Part shown: positions 48,001 through 55,854 of the stretch, in pieces
How positions within the stretch are numbered: the stretch's first letter is position 1
Layout: each line of letters starts with the position of its first letter
Program-made: the position numbers and the translations under genes
NCBI RefSeq assembly: GCF_003234115.2
Contig: NZ_CP126251.1
Coordinates: forward strand, 1,364,001 to 1,428,000
DNA length: 64,000 nt
Reading direction: 5' to 3'
Origin: Curtobacterium sp. MCPF17_002
Lineage (GTDB): Bacteria; Actinomycetota; Actinomycetes; Actinomycetales; Microbacteriaceae
Notes under the pieces: generated by a model
Database searches by the model: none
What the model saw: only the letters and a program-made list of their open reading frames with translations
What the model was told of the DNA's origin: nothing

Positions 48001-49878
48001 CCAGACGACCTTGAACTTGGTGTTGTCGTTCAGGGCCTGCTCGGGTGACTGCCCGGCGGGCACCGCGATGGGCAGGACGATGTACCCGTAGTCCTTTCCC
48101 GGAGCCTTCCGCATGACGCGACCGACCGACTGCACGACGTCGACCTGACTGTCTCGTGAGTTGAGGAAGATGACGGCGTCGAGTGCAGGAACGTCGACGC
48201 CCTCAGACAGGCAGCGCGCGTTGGTGAGGATCCGGCACACGTTCTGCTCGCTGGTGTCGGCCTTGAGCCAATCGAGGTGCTCGTTGCGCTCGAGGATGTT
48301 CATCCCTCCGTCGACGTGCCGGGCCTCGAGCCGGTAAGTCTGGGCGTCACCGTCGTCCGAGAGATCGATACGACGCCCAGCGATGCTGTCAGGGCGGGCT
48401 CCATCGACTCCGCCGTAGCCGTCAAGAAAGCCTCGCACGGTTTTCGAGTCCTTGATCGAGCGGGAGAACGCGACAGCTCGTCGCAACGGTTGATGTGCAT
48501 TCGGGGTCGTGGTGTCGATGCCCTGCACGCCGCGCTTGGCGAGCCCGTTGTAGATGCCGACGATCCGGGCAGCGTCGGGGATGTTCAGCTCGCCGTCAGC
48601 TGCGAAGGTTTCTTGGAACGCACTGCCGATCGAGTCCTCGTCGATGGTGAGAACGAGTACCCGGTAGTCCGAGAGGAGGTCTCGCTCCACTGCTTCGCCG
48701 AACCCCAGGCGGTGGAAGACCGGGCCGAACACGCTCTCGTTGTCCATCGAGTAGATCACGGCCGCGTTCTCGTCGGCCTGGTTCTTCGCTGATTCAGCGT
48801 AGATCTTTGGCGTGGCAGTCATGTAGACGCGGGCAGTGGTCTTAATCGCATCATCCGAGTGCACGCGCAGGAATGCCGATTCGTCCACGCCCTGCCGGGA
48901 GAAACCAGCAGTGCGGTGCGCTTCGTCACAGATCACGAGGTCGAAGTTCGCCAGCCCTTCAGCCTGCGCCTTGGCGACGACATCGATCGACTGATACGTC
49001 GAGAAGAAGACGGTCAAGCCGTCGGGCTCATCGGCCTTAGCAACTTCCTTGAGGAGCTGTTGCGTGTTCGTGGTGGCTGGGTAGGCGAGATCAGCGACCG
49101 TGAAGTCTTCGCTGACTCGTCCGACCTTACTGTCCGAGCACACGGCGAAGGCCCGGAGCGGCATGGCTCGCTCCTGTGACCACTCCCGGAGTGTCTGGGA
49201 CAGCAACGCGATCGAGGGGACCAGGAAGAGTACCTTTCCCCCGCGGCCGGCAACAGCTTCCGCGATACGAAGGCTGGTGAACGTCTTGCCCGTGCCGCAC
49301 GCCATGATCAGCTTGCCGCGGTCGGTGCTTTCCAGGCCAGCCTCCACCGCGTTCAGCGCTTCTACCTGGTGCGGGCGCAGCGACTTCTGAACGGGGGCAG
49401 CAAGCGAGTCGGGGTGGTCGAAGGAGTACTCTGACCAATCGATCCCACTGTGCTCGAACTCCTCGATCGGGATCTGCGCGGTCGGCAACTGCTGATCGAC
49501 GAGGGCCTCGAGCGCGTTCTTCCCGAGCGGAGCGGTGGCGACGATCAAACGCGATGAGAAGGCTGCCTTCCCCGATGCCGTGAAGAACGAGTCGAGGTCA
49601 CTCTTCTGGATGGTGTTCTCCGGGTCGTGGAACTTGCACTGGATCGCGCACAACCCGCCACCATGACGCTCCCGTGCAACGAGATCGATCCCGGTGTCGG
49701 TCTTCCCGTTTCGGTCAGGCCAGTCTTGCCAGAGCCATACCTCGTCGAAGCGCGCCGTCCACTTCGGGTCGGTTGTCAGGTATGCACGAGTCAACCGTTC
49801 GAAGAGGCGGCCCTTGGTGCGCTTGTCCGGAGCGATAGTCGCGTAGACGTCGAGCAGATCGTGGATGGACATCGCCAT
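45088..49878 (-). CDS. type ISP single-polypeptide restriction-modification enzyme
   Basis: 1596 aa, the size of LlaGI/LlaBIII. In order: Mrr-like nuclease (GIDLVA with D65, QCK at 80-82); superfamily-2 helicase with Walker A ACGTGKT (193-199), DEAH (318-321), ARVYMTATP and QSVGRVMRKAP; a coupler; an N6-adenine methyltransferase with DPFTGTGTF (897-905) and NPPY (1005-1008); and a target-recognition domain to the end. Such enzymes methylate one strand and translocate along DNA to cut when two head-to-head sites meet. The first ATG is chosen for aggggа-like site 8 bases upstream. GC drops visibly around 45.8-46.5 kb, within the recognition domain. Confidence 0.94.
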   Translation of the reverse strand: MAMSIHDLLDVYATIAPDKRTKGRLFERLTRAYLTTDPKWTARFDEVWLWQDWPDRNGKTDTGIDLVARERHGGGLCAIQCKFHDPENTIQKSDLDSFFTASGKAAFSSRLIVATAPLGKNALEALVDQQLPTAQIPIEEFEHSGIDWSEYSFDHPDSLAAPVQKSLRPHQVEALNAVEAGLESTDRGKLIMACGTGKTFTSLRIAEAVAGRGGKVLFLVPSIALLSQTLREWSQERAMPLRAFAVCSDSKVGRVSEDFTVADLAYPATTNTQQLLKEVAKADEPDGLTVFFSTYQSIDVVAKAQAEGLANFDLVICDEAHRTAGFSRQGVDESAFLRVHSDDAIKTTARVYMTATPKIYAESAKNQADENAAVIYSMDNESVFGPVFHRLGFGEAVERDLLSDYRVLVLTIDEDSIGSAFQETFAADGELNIPDAARIVGIYNGLAKRGVQGIDTTTPNAHQPLRRAVAFSRSIKDSKTVRGFLDGYGGVDGARPDSIAGRRIDLSDDGDAQTYRLEARHVDGGMNILERNEHLDWLKADTSEQNVCRILTNARCLSEGVDVPALDAVIFLNSRDSQVDVVQSVGRVMRKAPGKDYGYIVLPIAVPAGQSPEQALNDNTKFKVVWDVLRALRAHDERFEAKIEQIDLNGRIDTGPVIATNFSDADLPEPAPDSTTLETSQVPLDMSVLGADWQNAIYARIVDKVGERDYWENWAQDVAEIAARQIARITSLVDGSNAVLRAEFTRFVKGLQDNLNPGVTEPQAIEMLSQHLITQPVFDALFAGHAFSDHNPVSQVMQRMVDALEEQNLTTETSDLADFYAGVQRTVAGITDAAGRQTIIKRLYEKFFTGAFRGTSERLGIVYTPNEIVDFILRSADRLSRDHFGAGLTDHGVHVLDPFTGTGTFIVRLLQSGLITPGDLAHKYRHELHANEIVLLAYYVAAVNIEATYNGLQGGEYVPFPGVVLTDTFQTAEDDDTYDDQGVFGDNNERVKQQNALDIRIIVGNPPYSSGQDSANDNNQNLKYPYLDKRIAATYAALSTGQNKNSLYDSYIRAIRWASDRIKDHGIVAYVTNGGFLDSNSAAGLRLTLQEEFTELYILNLRGNQRTAGEESRREGGKVFGSGSRASVAISLLVKNPSRASSGAIHYRDIGDYLTREDKLGLLEQYHDSDGVPWQQIVANDHGDWINQRNDVFETFTPIGDKTDNQAGIFALYSRGLATARDAWAYKTSEEALRSNMSQMIDFYNKEVERLASTAVASKDVDQKINFDATKMSWNRADKVRLTRGVKYEFDDSKIVQSLYRPFNKQMVYFDRQLNDMVYQLDRIFPQNERNLGFYLTSPSTHFPTFAVLATDVVPDLHTLDTGQFFPRYVYDLDAEEGTFAMFDGPERRDNITDTALARYRELYGQDVSADDVFFAVYGVLHSQDYRHQFAADLKKMLPRIPELTDPTDFRAFAAAGRALSDLHIGYENVSLYPVTLSSPVPAELHVTKMRYGGKAGSWDRTVIHVASGLTISDIPPEAHEYKLGSRSALDWILERYQVKTDKASGIINDPNDWGAEHGNSAYIVELIQRIVTVSVETVRIVAGLPALKYRKKPTS

Positions 49879-49936
49879 GATGCGGTTCCCCTTGAGGTGC
49901 GGCTGGCACGGAGGCCAGGTCGGAGCGAGATCGAGA

Positions 49937-50947
49937 CTAGCTGGCGAGATCGTCTGGCTGGTCCTGCGGCTCGCGGTTCACCGGCTCTTCCGTGTCAGCC
50001 GCCACGTTGGATGGCGTCCCCTTCGCCGCGTTGACGATCCCGAAGGGGACGTGAACACTCGGCACTTCGTTGGCTGCCCCGCGCAGGTGATCCACTTGGT
50101 CGTCGAAGAAGATGTGCGGACGGAGGACTCGCAGGATGCGGGCCTTCTCGACACCACCGAGGAAGAACGCATCGTTCACCCGGAGGCCCCAACCCTGCAG
50201 AGTCCGAACGACTCGTTCGTGTGCCGGCGCATTCCTCGCGGTCACGATCGCGACGTGCACGCGACGGTTGTAGGTCGGATCGGTCCCAACCAAATCCTCT
50301 TCGATGTCCTGGATGCGATTGATCCCGCGCAAGAACCGTGCCATCAACCCTTCCGGCATCGCTTCGTCGGTGTGAGAAGCCTCGTTCTCATGGAAGGCCG
50401 CGAGATCGGAGGCCTGCATGATGCGCTCGGAGGAGTCGTCCGTCAGGACACCGTCAAAGTCGAACGCGATGCGTAAGTCAGTGCCGGTTGGATCTTCTGC
50501 CGGTGTGCCGACAACGCGACCGGCAGGCAGGCCGCGGTCGATCGCAGCTCGGACGTCGTCGTCATTGGCGGAGAGGAACAACGACATGTTGAGCGCCTCC
50601 ATGTATTCGTGCGACGACCGGCCCTGCATAAAGATCGCCCGCGAGATCGCGAGGTCGTGCGCTTCGAGAGACCGCATCACTCGTAGTCCCGACTCCGGGT
50701 CGTTCCGGGAGAGGATGATCACTTCGACCAACTGTCCACCGTCCGGGCGCAGGTCGTTGAGAGACAGCAAGCGGCGGATGAACGGGAATGCGACGCCCGG
50801 GAGAAGTGTGTCGTCGAGGTGCTCTTCCTGGTGCTTCCGGTACTCGTCCTCCCCGTACTCGCGGAAGATCTTGTCCGAATCGGACAGGTCGAACAGTGCG
50901 CTCGAGGCGACACCGACGACCAACATGTCGTCTAGAGCGAAAGGCAT
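49937..50947 (-). CDS. cytosolic 5'-nucleotidase, cN-I type
   Basis: 336 aa. The N-terminal part (VGVASSALFDLSDSDKIFRE, YRKHQEEHLDDTLLPGVAFP) and the HAD-like DFDGVL (D163, D165) match the cytosolic 5'-nucleotidase I family, which hydrolyses nucleoside monophosphates such as AMP. FFDDQVDH supplies the late acidic motif. ATG 50947 is chosen because aagga precedes it by six bases; ATG 50971 has no ribosome site. It lies 58 bases upstream of the type ISP gene on the same strand and may be co-transcribed. A role in nucleotide depletion during infection is only inference. Confidence 0.85.
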   Translation of the reverse strand: MPFALDDMLVVGVASSALFDLSDSDKIFREYGEDEYRKHQEEHLDDTLLPGVAFPFIRRLLSLNDLRPDGGQLVEVIILSRNDPESGLRVMRSLEAHDLAISRAIFMQGRSSHEYMEALNMSLFLSANDDDVRAAIDRGLPAGRVVGTPAEDPTGTDLRIAFDFDGVLTDDSSERIMQASDLAAFHENEASHTDEAMPEGLMARFLRGINRIQDIEEDLVGTDPTYNRRVHVAIVTARNAPAHERVVRTLQGWGLRVNDAFFLGGVEKARILRVLRPHIFFDDQVDHLRGAANEVPSVHVPFGIVNAAKGTPSNVAADTEEPVNREPQDQPDDLAS

Positions 50948-51043
50948 TTCTGTTCCTTGTTTGGTGCTCATGCTGAGTGAGTCGAAGTGTGTTGTGAGGG
51001 AGGAGAATCAGCGGCAGCACTAGATGTGCCGAAGTTGTCATCG

Positions 51044-51305
51044 TCAGTAAGCGTGCGTCGCCACCCAGAGCCCGTCGCGCGCCCGCGTCATACCCACGTA
51101 CGACTGCCGCCGCTCGAGTTCCCGGCGCTCCCGCTCGGCTTCGCTCATCGACTCAGGGGTGTCGAGCGGTCTCGGCCTCGGTGCGCTCGGCGATCTCGTA
51201 GCATCCCGCCTGCTGTTCAGCTTCGTCCGCCTGCCGCGGGTGTTCGTCGGCGCGGCTGCGGAGTCGTCACGTTTCTGCCCCTGCAGAGGTTGCGGCGATG
51301 GTCAT
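51044..51305 (-). pseudogene. internally deleted remnant of a second NERD-UvrD helicase
   Basis: On the minus strand the first codons read MTIAATSAGAET-stop-RLRSRADEH, then EAEQQAGCYEIAERTEAETAR, parallel to the intact helicase start (MTMAGESAGVEA..., DAEQRAARFEIAHRTESDTAR). After a short junction the frame shifts into DTPESMSEAERERRELERR, then QSYVGMTRARDGLWVATHAY and a stop, parallel to the intact C-terminus (DTPDTESVADRERRELDRR, YVGMTRARDGLWVGAL). About 600 codons between are gone; gacac at the junction occurs in both ends. There is also an in-frame stop after 12 codons. Confidence 0.85.
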
Positions 51306-51480
51306 GGTGGTGCTCCCCGAGGAGTGTCCTGATCACACCGGCGTCCCCCTCGAATGCTCCGGTACTGCGACATCCTCTCTCGTGAGCAACCGTCAAGGGA
51401 GCTCCCCGTTCTGGGGGCTGCTCAGCGTTCGAGCAGCTCGTCGGTCGTCGCCTAGCGTTTCCATAACGAGGGGAATGGAA

Positions 51481-52419
51481 ATGGTCTGGGACATCCCGAT
51501 CGGCACAAGTATCGGACGGCGTGAGCTGCACAGCCGTCTCGGCGGTGGTAGCTGGCAGGACGGCATCACGCGTGTCGTGAAGACGAACGAGATGCTCGTG
51601 TTCACGAACGACGGCGGCGAGGAACACGGCTACCGCGTGCACGAGGGCCTCCGCGGTGATGGCGTCTTCCGCTACAGCGGGCAAGGACAGAACGGCGACC
51701 AGAAGCTGACCGGCAACAACAAGGCGCTGGCGGATTCCGAGGCAATCGGTCGCCCCATCCGCGTGTTCCGGGGTCAGGGCACCGTGACCTACGTCGGGAG
51801 CTTCGCGCTCGCTGATCCGCCCTACACCTGGGAGCGCTTCCCCGGGACCGGGTCGTCTCCTAAGCGGGACGGACTGGTGTTCAACCTCGTCGCCGTCGAC
51901 GCGGACACGTCGCTCTTGCCCGCCCTCGTCGACGAGGCCGGCGACCCTTCCGGCCGCGCGTCAGCGATCGGTGCCTCTTCAGCCACGTCCGCCTGGCAAT
52001 CGCTCGACTTCAGCGAGTACCAGGTGCGGCGGGTCGACGAAGGCGAGTCGATGCGATCCGTCTCCCGCCGCGAGTTCGAGCTGCAGACCCGGTTCGGCGA
52101 ATGGCTTCGCGCTCGGGGTGATGATGTGCAGGTGCTGCGTCTCACTGAGGGCGGTGTGACGATCGTGCCCGACCTCTACGACCCGACGATCGGCCATGTC
52201 GTCGAGGCCAAGAAGTCGACCGCGCGGGCCTACGTCCGCACCGCGATCGGGCAGGCGCTCGACTACGCGGCGGTCGCGCGACGTAGTGGTCTTACGGTGA
52301 CTCCGGCGGTCCTCCTGCCGTCCGAGCCCCAACCCTCGATGATGGAGCTGTGCACCTCGGTCGGGATCACCGTGTGGTGGCCGATCTCGAGCGGTGACTT
52401 CCAGGAGGTCAGGCCGTAG
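51481..52419 (+). CDS. probable modification-dependent restriction endonuclease
   Basis: 312 aa. The N-terminal half (about 1-150) contains GVFRYSGQGQNGDQKLTGNN and VTYVGSFALADPPYTWERFP, a pattern like the SRA/YDG-type readers of modified bases found in McrA-like enzymes. The C-terminal half carries a PD-(D/E)xK-type nuclease: ELQTRFGEWLRARGD, then IVPDLYDP and VVEAKKS (Asp, Glu-x-Lys), and a helix AIGQALDYAAVAR. It would cut DNA bearing cytosine or other modification. ATG 51481 is chosen for gagggg seven bases upstream. Its end overlaps the Vsr-NUDIX gene end by 11 bases. Confidence 0.78.
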   Translation: MVWDIPIGTSIGRRELHSRLGGGSWQDGITRVVKTNEMLVFTNDGGEEHGYRVHEGLRGDGVFRYSGQGQNGDQKLTGNNKALADSEAIGRPIRVFRGQGTVTYVGSFALADPPYTWERFPGTGSSPKRDGLVFNLVAVDADTSLLPALVDEAGDPSGRASAIGASSATSAWQSLDFSEYQVRRVDEGESMRSVSRREFELQTRFGEWLRARGDDVQVLRLTEGGVTIVPDLYDPTIGHVVEAKKSTARAYVRTAIGQALDYAAVARRSGLTVTPAVLLPSEPQPSMMELCTSVGITVWWPISSGDFQEVRP

Positions 52420-53263
52420 CCGCGGCGCTGGTCAGGATCTTCACTGTGGGCAGATCTGGCTTGGCCCAACCGAGCGAGCCGAGTTCGACGGGGAGCACCC
52501 AGCGCAACTCGTCGTGGTCAGTGCTCGACGTCGGTCCGTCCGCGGTCCAGGCGACTCGGTAGGTGGCGAGGTCGATGTCGACGTTGCCGACACTCGTGAT
52601 GGAGCGGTCGATCGGTTCGCCAACGACGACGTTCAGACCGAGCTCTTCGTGGAGCTCGCGTCGCAGGGCTTCCGCAGCGGGCTCTCCTGGCTCGACCTTC
52701 CCTCCGGGGAACTCCCATTGGCCCGCCGCCTGTCGACCAGGTGCCCTTCGACATGCGAGTACGCGACCGTCGGGCTGAGTGAGTACGCCGGCGACGACCT
52801 CGATCATGCGTTCCATACTGCCTGAGAAGCTCAGCGCGGTACGAGCGATTGCACTCCACTGATCCAGGGCGTGCTCGACGCAGGCGGCTGCATCCTCGGG
52901 ACGTTCGTGCTCCCAGAACCGCAGCACCCGCCAACCTTCCATCACCAAGATCGCCTGGTTCTGTGCGTCCCGCTGCCGGTTGGCGAGCAACTTCCGACGC
53001 CACAGCTCGGCGTTCGCCTTCGGTAAGTGGGCGTGCTCCTCGCAGTAGTGCCAGAAGCACCCGTCGACGAAGACCGCGATCCGTGCACGTGGAAACACGA
53101 GGTCGGGTCGAACGCGGCAGTGACTGCTCACGCGCCGATCGACGAAGAACCGTCGCCCTCGGCGGTGCAGTTCACGGCGCAGCGCGAGCTCGGGCGCGGT
53201 GTCCCGTCGACCGAAGCTGGCCATGTGCCGCCGACGAGCGTCGTCTGCTTCCCACTTGTCCAA
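52409..53263 (-). CDS. very short patch repair (Vsr) endonuclease fused to NUDIX hydrolase
   Basis: 284 aa in one uninterrupted frame. Vsr domain (about 1-130): RRDTAPELALRRELHRRGRR, RPDLVFPRARIAVFVDGCFW (catalytic Asp) and the zinc-type CFWHYCEEH; it nicks DNA 5' of T in T:G mismatches made by deamination of 5-methylcytosine. NUDIX domain (about 150-284): GGKVEPGEPAAEALRRELHE, then ELGL, completes a perfect NUDIX box, and CRRAPGRQAAGQWEFP resembles MutT/CTP pyrophosphohydrolases. The TTG at 53263 is chosen (aagga before it, and Vsr homologues need the preceding residues); ATG 53224 is the alternative. An internal ATG at 52816 could also yield free NUDIX protein. Confidence 0.88.
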   Translation of the reverse strand: MDKWEADDARRRHMASFGRRDTAPELALRRELHRRGRRFFVDRRVSSHCRVRPDLVFPRARIAVFVDGCFWHYCEEHAHLPKANAELWRRKLLANRQRDAQNQAILVMEGWRVLRFWEHERPEDAAACVEHALDQWSAIARTALSFSGSMERMIEVVAGVLTQPDGRVLACRRAPGRQAAGQWEFPGGKVEPGEPAAEALRRELHEELGLNVVVGEPIDRSITSVGNVDIDLATYRVAWTADGPTSSTDHDELRWVLPVELGSLGWAKPDLPTVKILTSAAATA

Positions 53264-53357
53264 GCTCGGATCCTTACCAAGTATTCGATGAGTTGAGGAT
53301 CCGAGCGGTGATCTGTGGACGGATCGACGGTGGACTGCGATGTGGGAGAGCGGCTTA

Positions 53358-54854
53358 TCAGCGCGAGGCGGCCATGTTCGCTTCGACCGACGTGACCGAC
53401 ACGTCCAGCGGCGCATCCGGAGCTACAGGGTCGCCGGACGGCACTGACGACTGCGCCTCGAGGTCAGCCCGCACAGACGCGGACACACCGAACAACAACG
53501 TCGCCACGAAACCCACGACGTACGCCACCACGAGCCCCGACCCGTACCCGAGCAGCGCCCACCCGTACCCGGACGAACCGTCGAGCAGCGGGATGAGCGA
53601 CAGGTCCGAGGCCCCGATGGCGATCGCCCCGACTGAGTGCCCGAGCTGGTCGAACAGCCCGACGACACCGCCACCGAACGCGCCACCGATGCAGGCGGTG
53701 ATGAACGGCCGACCGAGGGGGAGCGTCACACCGTAGATGAGGGGCTCGCCGACACCGAGGAGCCCGGCCGGCAGCGCGCCACGGATCGTCCGCGAGAGCG
53801 CCTCGTTGCGACGGAAGCGCATCCACAGGGCGATCGCGGCACCGATCTGCCCTGCACCACCCATCGCCAGCACGGGCAGCAGCACGGTCCAGCCGGTCTG
53901 GTCGATGAGCGTGGTGTGGATCGGCGTGAGCGCCTGGTGCATGCCGGTCATCACGAGCGGCAGGAAGAACCCGCCGAGGACGAACCCGGCGGAGGCGCCG
54001 CCGTTCGCGAGGAGCCAGGTGGCCGCGGTGCCGATCGCGACGGAGACGACTCCGGCGACGGACATCAGGATGCCGAGGGTGATTGACCCGGCCACGAGCA
54101 CGGTGACGGTCGGCACGACGATGAGCGCGATGACGTCCGGCGTGTGCCGGCGCATGAAGCGCTCGACCAGGGCGGCGAGGATGCCGCCGGCCATCGCGCC
54201 GAGCACACCGCCCTGCCCGGGAGCGAGCGTCTGCCCGAACACGGTCACGTTGGCGACCCCGGCCGCGACGACGATCGCACCCACGGCACCGCCGAGGATC
54301 GGCGTGCCGCCGAACTCCTTCGCGGCGTTCATGCCGACGAAGACGGCGAGCAGGGACAGGAACCCGGACGACAGCACACCGAGGAACGGCGTCACGCCCG
54401 GCAGCCACCCGAGGTTCGTGAGGATGCCGTTGATCCCGGCGATGAGACCGCAGGCGATGAGCGCGGGGATGAGCGGGATGAAGATCGCGGAGATGCGGCG
54501 GATGGCGCGCATGGTGCGGCCGTCGGAGCGGGCCCGTGCAGTCGCCTTGATCTCTGCGCCGCGAGCCGCGAGCTCTTCAGGAGACGCACCCCCGGGAGCA
54601 GGCGCAGACCGCAACGAATCGAGTGAGTCGGCCACCCGGTCGACGAGCCCCGGCCCGAGCACGATCTGCAGGTTCGACCCGGCGGCGATCGCGGCGATCA
54701 CCCCGTCGGTGGACTTCAGTTTGTCGAGCGAGACGGCGTCCGTCGATGCCACCTCGACCCGCAGCCGGGTCATGCAGTTCTCGACGTCCGAGATGTTCGA
54801 GGACCCACCGACGGCGTCGAGGATCTGCTGTGCGAGTTGCTGTGCATCGGGCAT
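53358..54854 (-). CDS. murP: PTS N-acetylmuramic acid transporter subunit IIBC
   Basis: 498 aa. The IIB domain has the phosphorylated Cys at residue 27 (VENCMTRLRVEV). IIC has about ten membrane segments with LPLVMTGMHQALTPIH and LLGVGEPLIYGVTLPLGRP, the glucose/sucrose-superfamily motifs. No IIA domain is fused, so phosphate must come from a IIA encoded elsewhere, as for E. coli MurP. Position after murQ and murR supports N-acetylmuramic acid over other sugars. Start-to-stop distance to murQ is 24 bases. Confidence 0.9.
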   Translation of the reverse strand: MPDAQQLAQQILDAVGGSSNISDVENCMTRLRVEVASTDAVSLDKLKSTDGVIAAIAAGSNLQIVLGPGLVDRVADSLDSLRSAPAPGGASPEELAARGAEIKATARARSDGRTMRAIRRISAIFIPLIPALIACGLIAGINGILTNLGWLPGVTPFLGVLSSGFLSLLAVFVGMNAAKEFGGTPILGGAVGAIVVAAGVANVTVFGQTLAPGQGGVLGAMAGGILAALVERFMRRHTPDVIALIVVPTVTVLVAGSITLGILMSVAGVVSVAIGTAATWLLANGGASAGFVLGGFFLPLVMTGMHQALTPIHTTLIDQTGWTVLLPVLAMGGAGQIGAAIALWMRFRRNEALSRTIRGALPAGLLGVGEPLIYGVTLPLGRPFITACIGGAFGGGVVGLFDQLGHSVGAIAIGASDLSLIPLLDGSSGYGWALLGYGSGLVVAYVVGFVATLLFGVSASVRADLEAQSSVPSGDPVAPDAPLDVSVTSVEANMAASR

Positions 54855-54878
54855 TGATGTGCTCCTCAGGAGGGGAAT

Positions 54879-55844
54879 TCAGCGTTCGGGAGTGAGCACG
54901 GCTCGGAGGGAACCGTCGGCGTCGGAGAGTCGGGAGCGCGCGGCAGCGGCGGGCAGCCCGGTGAGGATCACCGCGATGGCGGTCTTCACCTCGCCGTCCG
55001 CAGCATCGAGGGCGGCGCGGACATCGGCGGAAGCGGCGCCGGTCACGTCCTGCACGAGCGAGAACGCCCGCGCGACGAGCTTCGCGTTCGTGGCACGCAC
55101 GTCGACCATGCGGTTGCCGTACGTCTTGTGGCAGCGCACCATCGCGAGCGTGGTGAGCATGTTGAGCACGAGCTTCTGCGCGGTCCCCGCCTTCAGACGG
55201 GTCGATCCGGCGATGAACTCGGGACCGACGACGACGTCGATGGCGATGTCCGCCTCCCGCCCCGCGGCCGAGTCCGCGTTGCACGCGACGGAGACCGACA
55301 GGGCGGACCTGCGCCGTGCCTCCAGGATGGCTGCGATCACGTAGGGCGTCCTGCCGGACGCACTGATCCCGACGACCACGTCGTCGGACGTCAGGCGGAG
55401 CGCGTCGAGGTCGCGGACGGCCGCTTCCTCGTCGTCCTCCGCTCCCTCGACGGCGGTGGTGAGCGCCACCGGACCGCCGGCGATGAGGCCGACGACCTGC
55501 GACGGGTCGGTCCCGAAGGTGGGTGGGCACTCGCTGGCGTCGAGGACGCCCAGCCGGCCCGGCGTGCCTGCGCCGACGTAGACGAGTCGCCCGCCCTTCG
55601 CGAAGGCTGCGGCGATCGAGTCTGCCGCCAGTGCGATGGCCGGGAGGCACGGCTCAAGTGCCGCAGGCACGCTGCGGTCGCTGGCGTTCATCCGCTGGGC
55701 AGCTTCGAGGGTGGAGACGAGGTCGATGTCGTCCAGCGTCGAGTCGGTCGCCTCGGTCGTGAGGCCCTTGAGTTCGTCGCGGAGGTGGTCGTGGTGCAGG
55801 TCGTCGTCGCGCAGGTGGTCGTCGTGCAGCTGGTTGTGGTGCAT
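54879..55844 (-). CDS. murQ: N-acetylmuramic acid 6-phosphate etherase
   Basis: 321 aa SIS-domain lyase that cleaves the lactyl ether of MurNAc-6-P to GlcNAc-6-P and D-lactate. Family motifs include LTTEATDSTLDDIDLVSTLE, VYVGAGTPGRLGVLDASECP (catalytic Glu region), GISASGRTPYV, and STRLKAGTAQKLVLNMLTT. Odd: the first 25 residues are a His/Asp/Leu repeat (HDDHLRDDDLHHDHLRDEL) encoded by a cgtcgtgcaggtggt-type repeat, not present in the usual family N-terminus. It lies ten bases after murR. Confidence 0.95.
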   Translation of the reverse strand: MHHNQLHDDHLRDDDLHHDHLRDELKGLTTEATDSTLDDIDLVSTLEAAQRMNASDRSVPAALEPCLPAIALAADSIAAAFAKGGRLVYVGAGTPGRLGVLDASECPPTFGTDPSQVVGLIAGGPVALTTAVEGAEDDEEAAVRDLDALRLTSDDVVVGISASGRTPYVIAAILEARRRSALSVSVACNADSAAGREADIAIDVVVGPEFIAGSTRLKAGTAQKLVLNMLTTLAMVRCHKTYGNRMVDVRATNAKLVARAFSLVQDVTGAASADVRAALDAADGEVKTAIAVILTGLPAAAARSRLSDADGSLRAVLTPER

Positions 55845-55854
55845 GGTGCTCGAT

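Noticed and set aside
46936-48048. 370-codon plus-strand frame inside the type ISP gene
   Set aside because: Antisense to the methyltransferase and coupler domains; no motif.
45088-49878. Type I (HsdRMS) or type III restriction system
   Set aside because: Nuclease, helicase, methyltransferase and recognition parts are in one chain of 1596 aa, which fits type ISP and not the multi-subunit types.
52409-53263. Separate vsr and nudix genes
   Set aside because: No stop codon lies between the two domains; an internal start is possible, so this is noted but the single frame is reported.
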